DNA of 21,043 nucleotides, from contig JAVXEO010000042.1 in the NCBI GenBank assembly GCA_036658435.1, positions 1-21,043 on the forward strand, in the 5' to 3' direction. Numbering within the stretch: the first letter of the stretch is position 1; every line of letters starts with the position of its first letter. Source of the stretch: DIGJ01 sp036658435. Its GTDB lineage: Bacteria; Bacillota; Clostridia; Lachnospirales; Lachnospiraceae. The position numbers and the translations under genes were made by a program. The notes below the pieces were generated by a model. The model searched no databases and had not been told where the DNA came from. It was given only the letters and a program-made list of their open reading frames with translations. This document shows, in pieces, positions 15,676-21,043 of the stretch.

Positions 15676-16728
15676 ATGAATAGAAAGGAAACAAAGGTAT
15701 CAAATGAATATATTTCCACGTTTTGTATGGAAATGGCATTGTTGTTACATGGGGGAATCCAGATAGGTGATGGCTTGCAATTATTGGCAGAAGATGAAAC
15801 AGATAAAGGGTCAAAGGAGCTTTTGAGCAATTTGGCAAAAATGGTAGATGAGGGAAAGACAGTTTCCGAAGCTTTACGGGAGTCTGGCAGTTTTCCTAAA
15901 TATATGATAGATATGACGGAAGCAGGAGAAACTTCCGGAAGACAGGAACAGGCATTTCAGTCGTTATCGGAGTACTATGAGGGGTATTGCAGACTCATAA
16001 ATCAAATAAAAGCAGCTGTTTTATATCCGGTAATCCTTACTTGTTTAATGTTAATAATTTTAGTGGTTCTACTTGTAAAAGTTCTTCCTGTATTTAATAA
16101 GGTGTATGAACAGCTGGGAGGACAAATGAATGGGATTGCAGGCGGACTTTTACAACTGGGTGTTATTTTAGGAAAAGCATTGCCGGTATTGGGCATTTTA
16201 TTTGCGGTCTGCCTGGCAGGCATTCTGTTTTTTTCTGTAAATGCCAAGGCTGGACGGTACATAAAACTAAAATATAAGATGTATTTTGGGGATCAGGGAA
16301 TAGGAAAGAAAATCGGTACAGCTAGATTTGCAGCGGCAATGTCTATGGGAATGATGAGTGGCCTTGTTGTGGAAGATGCCTTTCGACTGGCAGCGGTATT
16401 TCAAAATGATGTTCCAAGGGCAAAGAAAAGATATGATGCCTGCATTCAAAAACTAGAAGAAGGTATGGGACTGGCACAGGCAGTCCGAGAAACGAAAATA
16501 TTGGATTCCGGTTACTGCCGTATGCTGGAACTGGGAATAAGAAGTGGATCCGGAGATGTAGTAATTCAGGAAATTGCAAGACGTCTGGAGGAAGAAACCG
16601 AACAAAAAATACAGGAAAAAGTAAATCGTATCGAACCAACCATTGTAATTACGGCTTCCATTATGGTTGGAATTATCTTAATATCGGTTATGCTTCCACT
16701 GATTAATATTATGTCTTCCATAGGATGA
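15676..16728 (+). CDS. pilC: Type IV pilus/type II secretion platform protein (PilC/GspF family)
   Basis: The polytopic inner-membrane platform on which pilin subunits are assembled or removed, working with hexameric ATPases. At 350 residues it is a little shorter than typical PilC (about 400) but has both T2SSF repeats. The first has MTEAGETSGRQEQAF then a membrane pair (ILTCLMLIILVVLLVKVLPVF and GILFAVCLAGILFF). The second has LELGIRSGSGDVVIQEIA, then the last helix TIVITASIMVGIILISVMLPL near the C-terminus. The N-terminus is short, lacking the extra residues seen in many proteobacterial PilC proteins. GAGGAG lies 8 bases before the ATG. The next gene starts 10 bases after the stop. An extended -10-like TGGGATAAT at about 15631-15639 could give an internal promoter, but there is no good -35. 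Confidence 0.92.
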   Translation: MNRKETKVSNEYISTFCMEMALLLHGGIQIGDGLQLLAEDETDKGSKELLSNLAKMVDEGKTVSEALRESGSFPKYMIDMTEAGETSGRQEQAFQSLSEYYEGYCRLINQIKAAVLYPVILTCLMLIILVVLLVKVLPVFNKVYEQLGGQMNGIAGGLLQLGVILGKALPVLGILFAVCLAGILFFSVNAKAGRYIKLKYKMYFGDQGIGKKIGTARFAAAMSMGMMSGLVVEDAFRLAAVFQNDVPRAKKRYDACIQKLEEGMGLAQAVRETKILDSGYCRMLELGIRSGSGDVVIQEIARRLEEETEQKIQEKVNRIEPTIVITASIMVGIILISVMLPLINIMSSIG

Positions 16729-16738
16729 GGTGTCGACT

Positions 16739-17038
16739 ATGAAAAAAAGAATAAAGGGTTTTGGAATAACAGCGGTGGTACTGGCTATGTTTTTATTTCT
16801 ATTTTGTGCGGTACAAAATATAGAAGAGGGACAGGGAAGAGAAAGCCAAAAGCAACTGGAAAAATCAATACAGAGAGGGATTATGACTTGCTATGCAACG
16901 GAAGGAATTTATCCACCAACCTTACAATATTTAAAGGAAGAGTATGGAATTATAATAGAGGAAGAATATTATTCGGTATTTTATGAAGTATTTGCAGATA
17001 ATATAATGCCAAATGTAACCGTAGTTCCATTGAAGTAA
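16739..17038 (+). CDS. Small single-helix pilus-operon protein, pilin-like
   Basis: A 99-residue protein with one N-terminal membrane helix (about 8-26, GITAVVLAMFLFLFCAVQ), then an amphipathic stretch (GRESQKQLEKSIQRGIM) and a small soluble part with CYATEGIYPPTLQYLKEEYGI. This resembles the A/C-Y-x-x-E-G-x-Y-P-x-x-L-x-x-L pattern found in pilin-like and pilus-accessory proteins. There is no classical G|FTLIE prepilin cleavage site and no Glu at +5, so it may stay in the membrane instead of being processed. I recall similar proteins beside PilC genes in Lachnospiraceae. An in-frame GTG at 16730 is an alternative start, but GAGGTG (16727-16732) is correctly placed for the ATG at 16739. Confidence 0.75.
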   Translation: MKKRIKGFGITAVVLAMFLFLFCAVQNIEEGQGRESQKQLEKSIQRGIMTCYATEGIYPPTLQYLKEEYGIIIEEEYYSVFYEVFADNIMPNVTVVPLK

Positions 17039-17068
17039 AAAAGTGTAGAGAGGAGTCTGTTTATTTAT

Positions 17069-17581
17069 ATGAAGAAAAAAATGGAAGAGCATAGTATAGA
17101 TGGTGTTTTTGTACTATTGGTTTTTGGAATATATGGAATGCTCCTTTTGGCTTTATTATTACTAGGAGCCAACAATTATAAAAATCTGGTTGAAAAAAAT
17201 GACCATGCCTACAACAAACGAATTGGAGTTTCTTATATTGCAGCAAAAATACGTCATAATGACACCGCAGGAGAAATTAAAATTGGTGGATTTACAGACA
17301 AAGAGGATAACATATCCACCTTGCATCTTTATCAAAAATTAGAAGAAGAAATTTATGAAACGAGAATTTATTATTATAAAGGCTATATAAGAGAAATGCT
17401 TACGTTACCGGATTTGGAAGTAGAACCGGAAGACGGAAATATAGTTATGAAAGCCAAAGCACTGAAGTTTACAGAATCGGAAGGAACCCTTATAATTTAT
17501 TGTACCGATGAAGGAGGAGAAGAAACGTCCTTACGTTTATGTTTAAGAAGTGAGGGGAAGGAACGGAGGCAATCGTTATGA
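17069..17581 (+). CDS. DUF4860-like pilus-operon membrane protein
   Basis: A 170-residue protein with one N-terminal helix (about 12-33, GVFVLLVFGIYGMLLLALLLLG) after a short charged head, and an outside domain with GVSYIAAKIRHND and IYYYKGYIREML. The pattern, including N-Y-K-N before the R-x-x-x-S-Y-I-A-x-K-I-R segment, matches my memory of DUF4860 proteins encoded beside pilins in Lachnospiraceae; function unknown. The layout suits a minor pseudopilin or assembly factor. The start is uncertain: GGAG at 17052-17055 is 13 bases from the ATG, which is long. An in-frame ATT at 17063 is better spaced, but ATT starts are rare. The 3' end overlaps the next gene by 4 bases (ATGA). Confidence 0.7.
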   Translation: MKKKMEEHSIDGVFVLLVFGIYGMLLLALLLLGANNYKNLVEKNDHAYNKRIGVSYIAAKIRHNDTAGEIKIGGFTDKEDNISTLHLYQKLEEEIYETRIYYYKGYIREMLTLPDLEVEPEDGNIVMKAKALKFTESEGTLIIYCTDEGGEETSLRLCLRSEGKERRQSL

Positions 17582-17952
17582 ATGCAGGAAAGAATAAGGC
17601 CCCATTGCTTTTAATGGAACAGCTAATTATGATTTTCGTATTTTCAATTGTAGCGGTATTTTGTATTCAGGCATTTGTTTTTGGAGGAAAAATATCAGAG
17701 GAAGGCCGCAAAAGAGAAGAGGCGGTTCATTATGCTGAAAATCTGGCAGAAGTACTAAAAGCCAACGGTGGAAATTTAAAGGGAATGGAAGATGATTATT
17801 GGGAAATGGAGATGGATTCGGACTATATCCTTACCGTTGAAAGAAAAAAACAGGATGATTATTTGGGAATTGCAGAAATTACAGTGAAGGATTCTGAAAA
17901 TAAGGTGCTTTATAGGATGAAAACGGCATGGCAGGAGGATGTGTATGAATAA
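17578..17952 (+). CDS. Type IV pilin-like protein (minor pseudopilin)
   Basis: A 124-residue protein with a short basic leader (MNAGKNKAP) followed at once by a hydrophobic helix, LLLMEQLIMIFVFSIVAVFCIQAFVF. Cutting after P9 would leave Leu at +1 and Glu at +5, the layout of mature type IV pilins, although Gly rather than Pro is normal at -1. The outside part is small and acidic, with a YTV-type strand segment (DYILTVERKK). Size suggests a minor subunit, not a major pilin. The start overlaps the stop of the preceding gene by 4 bases (ATGA), and its own stop overlaps the next gene by 8, so translation is probably coupled. No prepilin peptidase gene is in the window. Confidence 0.75.
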   Translation: MNAGKNKAPLLLMEQLIMIFVFSIVAVFCIQAFVFGGKISEEGRKREEAVHYAENLAEVLKANGGNLKGMEDDYWEMEMDSDYILTVERKKQDDYLGIAEITVKDSENKVLYRMKTAWQEDVYE

Positions 17953-18349
17953 AAAAAATCAAGTTTCACTGCCGGTGGGAGGAAGTTCCATTCTTACCAT
18001 TTTTGCAGTGCTATGCCTGCTTACTTTTTCACTTCTTACTCTTTCTACGGCAAAGGCCAATAAAAAGCTTTCCGATAAAGCAGTGGATGCCATTTCTGAT
18101 TACTATAGGGCGGATACAGAGGCAGAAGAAATACTGGGATGTATTCGAAAGGGAGAGATTCCCAAGCAGGTCGTAGTGAATCAAAATAGTTATACCTATG
18201 AATGCAAGATATCCGATACACGTAAACTGTGTGTGAAAGTGATTGTGGAAGGGGACGACTACCACATATTACAATGGAAGGAAGTTTCTACTACAAAATG
18301 GGAAAGTGAGGATTCCCTGGAGGTATGGGGTGGAGAAACCATAGAATAG
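17945..18349 (+). CDS. Small GspK/PilX-like membrane protein of the pilus operon
   Basis: A 134-residue protein with a short basic leader then GGSSILTIFAVLCLLTFSLLTLS, a single helix. The G-S-S-I-L form without Glu at +5 resembles GspK/PilX-type minor pseudopilins, which also lack that Glu. After it come AKANKKLSDKAVDAISDYYRADTEAEEILGCIRKGEIP, probably helical, and a short beta part. The ATG at 17945 is chosen because AGGAGG (17933-17938) is 6 bases upstream; the in-frame ATG at 17939 directly abuts the SD. It overlaps the previous gene by 8 bases. I recall similar proteins at this operon position in Lachnospiraceae; function is inferred from context. Confidence 0.72.
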   Translation: MNKKNQVSLPVGGSSILTIFAVLCLLTFSLLTLSTAKANKKLSDKAVDAISDYYRADTEAEEILGCIRKGEIPKQVVVNQNSYTYECKISDTRKLCVKVIVEGDDYHILQWKEVSTTKWESEDSLEVWGGETIE

Positions 18350-18367
18350 GGAAGGAGACAAAAGAGT

Positions 18368-19432
18368 ATGAGAAATCTGTATGATATTTTAGAACAGGCA
18401 ATGAATAACAAGGCATCGGATGTTTTTGTAATAGCCGGAAGCGCACTAAGCTATAAGCTTTCCGGTGAAATATCCTCTATGGATCAGGAAGGAAAACTGA
18501 CGCCGGATAAAACCGCGGCAATCATTGCAGAAATTTATAAAACCGCCAGAAGGGATATGAAATCATACATAGAGACGGGAGATGACGATTTTTCTTTTGC
18601 AATTGCCAAACTTGCGCGCTTTCGTGTGAATACCTATTATCAAAGAGGATCCCAGGCAGCCGTAATTCGCGTTGTTTCCTTTGAAATACCAAAATACAGA
18701 GAACTTGGAATACCGGAGTCGGTAATGAATATTGCAAAATTAACCCATGGTTTGGTTCTTATTTCCGGGACAGCGGGAAGTGGAAAGTCAACAACACAAG
18801 CCTGTATTATAGACTATATTAATAAACATAGAAATGCACATGTGATTACATTGGAAGATCCTATAGAGTATTTGCACAGCAACGATAAAAGTATCATAAG
18901 CCAGCGTGAAATAGCAATTGATACCAATGACTATCTTTCTGCACTTCGTGCCTGTCTAAGGCAAGCACCGGATGTAATCCTTCTAGGAGAGATGCGTGAT
19001 TATGAAACCATTCGAACGGCAATGACGGCAGCAGAAACAGGACATTTAGTAATTGCCACGCTTCATACAAAGGGAGCCATTAGCACAATTGACCGAATTA
19101 TTGATTCTTTCCCATCAAACCAACAGGGACAGGTTCGAATACAGCTTTCCATGGTATTAGACAGCGTCGTATCCCAGCAATTACTTCCTAAAAAAGAGGG
19201 AGGACTGATACCGGCAGTAGAAATTATGCAAATGACACCGGCAATCCGAAATATGATTCGCGATAGTAAGAATTATCAAATTGATAATATCATTCAGGCA
19301 TCGAACACCAGTGGAATGATTACAATGGATCAATCTATTTATAGCTTGTATACACAAGGTGTCATTGAAAAAAATATTGCGGTAGACTATGCTGCCAATG
19401 AAGAACAAATGGAAAGAAAAGTTAACCTATAA
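18368..19432 (+). CDS. pilT: PilT-family type IV pilus retraction ATPase
   Basis: A cytoplasmic hexameric ATPase of 354 residues that drives pilus disassembly, and in single-ATPase systems perhaps assembly. An N-terminal PAS-like domain (1-105) is followed by the RecA-like core. Walker A is GTAGSGKST (134-142), the Asp box ITLEDPIEY (160-168), Walker B VILLGEMRD (203-211) and the His box TGHLVIATLHT (224-234). The retraction-type motif AIRNMIRD (292-299; AIRNLIRE in classical PilT) distinguishes it from PilB, and the CxxC zinc site of PilB is absent. AAGGAG lies 10 bases before the ATG. It is the last gene of the train, before a strong terminator. No PilB is in the window. Confidence 0.94.
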   Translation: MRNLYDILEQAMNNKASDVFVIAGSALSYKLSGEISSMDQEGKLTPDKTAAIIAEIYKTARRDMKSYIETGDDDFSFAIAKLARFRVNTYYQRGSQAAVIRVVSFEIPKYRELGIPESVMNIAKLTHGLVLISGTAGSGKSTTQACIIDYINKHRNAHVITLEDPIEYLHSNDKSIISQREIAIDTNDYLSALRACLRQAPDVILLGEMRDYETIRTAMTAAETGHLVIATLHTKGAISTIDRIIDSFPSNQQGQVRIQLSMVLDSVVSQQLLPKKEGGLIPAVEIMQMTPAIRNMIRDSKNYQIDNIIQASNTSGMITMDQSIYSLYTQGVIEKNIAVDYAANEEQMERKVNL

Positions 19433-19471
19433 AAAAAGCCAATTTATTTTAAAAAAATAAATTGGCTTTTT
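19433..19471. terminator. Strong terminator after pilT
   Basis: A perfect 18-bp stem (aaaaagccaatttatttt / aaaataaattggcttttt) with a 3-base loop, starting at the pilT stop. A-runs and T-runs on both sides make it usable from either strand, so it can also end the minus-strand gene that finishes at 19485. Confidence 0.92.
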
Positions 19472-19484
19472 AGGTAATGTGAGA

Positions 19485-19796
19485 TTAATCTTCTTCCTCT
19501 TCGGACTTATAGGCAACCGCAGCAGAGGTTACAGACACAATGGATGCAATAACTGCAGCAATGATAATAACAAGAAGTATGATTGCCGCCATAAAAATAA
19601 ATAATCCAACAGAATCGTCTTCTCCCTGCACAGAAGAAGCATTAACGGCTTCTACGGCAGCTTCAGACTGCACCTGGGTTGAACCTACAGAAGTAGCCTC
19701 GGCTTTTTTTACCTGATAGGTAATCCCTCCAACCAATACGCAGGCAGCGATGATAAACAGCATCCGTAACATGGATTTCAATATATTCTTTTTCAT
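19485..19796 (-). CDS. Small membrane protein of unknown function
   Basis: A 103-residue protein I do not recognise. It has an N-terminal hydrophobic segment (about 11-26, MLFIIAACVLVGGITY) that is either a signal peptide ending near AEA (32-34) or a membrane anchor. A polar Ser/Val/Glu-rich linker (about 35-62) follows, then a long C-terminal helix (about 63-92, VGLFIFMAAIILLVIIIAAVIASIV) and an acidic tail SEEEED. The tail would be cytoplasmic if the N-terminus is cleaved. GGGAGG lies about 8 bases before the ATG on the minus strand. It is convergent with pilT and about 80 bases downstream of uppP in the same direction, so it may be expressed with uppP. Confidence 0.7.
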   Translation of the reverse strand: MKKNILKSMLRMLFIIAACVLVGGITYQVKKAEATSVGSTQVQSEAAVEAVNASSVQGEDDSVGLFIFMAAIILLVIIIAAVIASIVSVTSAAVAYKSEEEED

Positions 19797-19879
19797 TTCA
19801 CGTTTCCTCCCATAAAGTACCTTATAATTTTTAATCTTCTTTTATTATAATACGATAGGTACCTGTGTGCAAGCCTTCT

Positions 19880-20713
19880 TTATATAAAAGTACGAATTGT
19901 AAAGTAAAGGAGGAGTATAATTCCTAAAACAATACGATACCAACCAAATATTTTAAAATCATGTTTTTTGATATAGCCCATTAAAAATTTAATAATGAGG
20001 ACGGAGACAGCAAAGGCTATTACCATACCAAGAACCAGGGTAAAGAGCTCCGTGGATGTAAAATTAAAACCAAATTTTAAAAGCTTATAAGCGCTGGCAG
20101 CAAACATCGAGGGTACGGCAAGGAAAAAAGTAAATTCAGCTGCGGCAACGCGGGATACACCAATGATAAGAGCACCAATAATGGTTGCTCCGGAGCGGGA
20201 GGTACCGGGAATAATCGACAATACCTGAAACATTCCTATGATAAAAGCGGTCTTGTAGGTGATATCGGCCAAGGCTGCGGTTTTAGGAGTTCGTTTTTTG
20301 TTCCAATTTTCAATAACAATAAAAAGTATGCCATAAAAAACAAGCATGGTGGCAATGATAATGGGTGTTCCCAAATGTGCTTCAACATAATCATCTAAAA
20401 ATAACATAATAGCGGAAGGTAAACAAGCAAAGGCTACCTTAAACCAAAGAGAAAAAATATCTTTTTTAATATGTGGTTTTTCTTTGAAACCAAAGGGAAA
20501 CATTTTTTTCCAAAATAAAACAATAACAGCTAAGATCGCTCCTAGTTGTATTACAACAAAAAACATTTCTTTAAAAGATCCACTCATGTTAAGATGTAAA
20601 AATTCGTCTACTAAAAGCATATGTCCGGTACTGCTAATTGGCAGCCACTCCGTAATCCCCTCAACAATACCAAGAAAGATTACTTTTAAAATTTCAATTA
20701 TATTAAGTTCCAT
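19880..20713 (-). CDS. uppP: Undecaprenyl-diphosphatase (BacA/UppP family)
   Basis: An integral-membrane enzyme that removes a phosphate from undecaprenyl diphosphate, renewing the lipid carrier for peptidoglycan and other wall polymers; it can also give bacitracin tolerance. The 277-residue length is typical. The active-site motifs are clear: EGITEWLPISSTGH (18-31), with E18, E22, S28 and H31, and PGTSRSGAT (169-177), with R173. About eight hydrophobic segments are seen. The frame is open to 20782, but the added residues are not family-like, and AAGGAG (complement of 20725-20730) lies upstream of the ATG at 20711-20713. The 11-base SD spacing is long, and no other start codon lies between. 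Confidence 0.95.
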   Translation of the reverse strand: MELNIIEILKVIFLGIVEGITEWLPISSTGHMLLVDEFLHLNMSGSFKEMFFVVIQLGAILAVIVLFWKKMFPFGFKEKPHIKKDIFSLWFKVAFACLPSAIMLFLDDYVEAHLGTPIIIATMLVFYGILFIVIENWNKKRTPKTAALADITYKTAFIIGMFQVLSIIPGTSRSGATIIGALIIGVSRVAAAEFTFFLAVPSMFAASAYKLLKFGFNFTSTELFTLVLGMVIAFAVSVLIIKFLMGYIKKHDFKIFGWYRIVLGIILLLYFTIRTFI

Positions 20714-20782
20714 TTCCCTACATTCTCCTTCTAAAATCAAATTTATAATTATTCGGCCCTGCAAGAAAGAATATGCGTCCAA

Positions 20783-20988
20783 CTTATAATGGCGCTGTAA
20801 AAATCCAGAGTATACATATTATAAATGGCAAGGCTTCTATCATTATATAATGAATGGGGTAAAATATTCAAGAAAAAAAGAGAAGATAAAAAAATATATG
20901 GTAACCGTTCATTTTAGTACACATAGGAGCAACCACTATCGACAGACTCCCCTTGCAAAGAAATGGAAGCCTATATTTCTACGAATCC
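20783..20988. other. Intergenic stretch without a convincing gene
   Basis: About 260 bases separate uppP from the window edge. A plus-strand TATAAT is at 20846-20851, but no -35 is seen at 16-18 bases. A 60-codon plus-strand frame from 20850 lacks an SD and runs into the terminator hairpin. An unannotated small RNA ending at that terminator is possible but not shown. Confidence 0.4.
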
Positions 20989-21030
20989 AAAAAACGAGTG
21001 GTGCCAAGAGAAGGCATCCACTCGTTTTTT
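20989..21030. terminator. Strong bidirectional terminator hairpin at the right edge
   Basis: aaaaaacgagtgg pairs with ccactcgtttttt, with an inner tgcc/ggca extension across a one-base bulge. A-run and T-run on both sides let it work in either direction. It could end a gene coming in from beyond base 21043 on the minus strand, or a plus-strand transcript starting within 20783-20988. Confidence 0.85.
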
Positions 21031-21043
21031 GAATATAGATGGA

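Noticed and set aside
20714..20782. N-terminal extension of uppP
   Set aside because: The extra residues do not fit the family and the SD lies inside this stretch.
20850..21032. 60-codon plus-strand frame at the right edge
   Set aside because: No SD, very basic random-looking product, and it reads into the terminator hairpin.
1..21043. CRISPR array, tRNA or rRNA genes
   Set aside because: No regularly spaced direct repeats with unique spacers and no tRNA cloverleaf or rRNA sequence was recognised on either strand by eye.

Overview
This window looks like a chromosomal segment of an A+T-rich, Gram-positive anaerobe of the class Clostridia, most likely family Lachnospiraceae. The evidence is strong AGGAG-type ribosome binding sites, sigma-A-like promoters, a T-box leader in front of tyrS, a rubrerythrin behind a PerR-like operator, soluble chemoreceptors, and a run of small pilus-associated proteins of a kind I associate with Lachnospiraceae. 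Family assignments come from recognising motifs; no database search was run.

Left part (1-6917): housekeeping and stress genes. The window opens with the decayed 3' end of an IS3-family transposase. A promoter and a tyrosine-specific T-box leader then control tyrS. Next come rubrerythrin with an 8-1-8 palindrome at its start site, a divergent pair (a two-CBS-domain protein and a MATE transporter), and a divergent shikimate-pathway pair: aroE on the minus strand and a fused aroD-aroK on the plus strand. The MATE gene and aroE are convergent and share 38 bp of coding sequence.

Middle part (6977-14565): a soluble chemoreceptor with a C-terminal zinc-binding CZB domain; a two-gene operon of a polysaccharide pyruvyl transferase-like enzyme and a very large secreted CpdB/5'-nucleotidase-type phosphatase with Ig-like repeats; and a small soluble YfmS-like chemoreceptor on the minus strand.

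Right part (14744-19432): a plus-strand gene train with no terminator I can see until after pilT. It holds a secreted transglutaminase-like protein, a PilC/GspF inner-membrane platform protein, four small single-helix pilin-like or pilus-associated proteins packed with short gaps or overlaps, and a PilT-type ATPase. PilB, prepilin peptidase and a classical major pilin are not in the window. This compact machine is the best candidate for an under-described system. After a strong terminator come a 103-residue membrane protein of unknown role and uppP (undecaprenyl-diphosphatase), both on the minus strand. The last 260 bases hold no convincing gene but end in a strong hairpin terminator.
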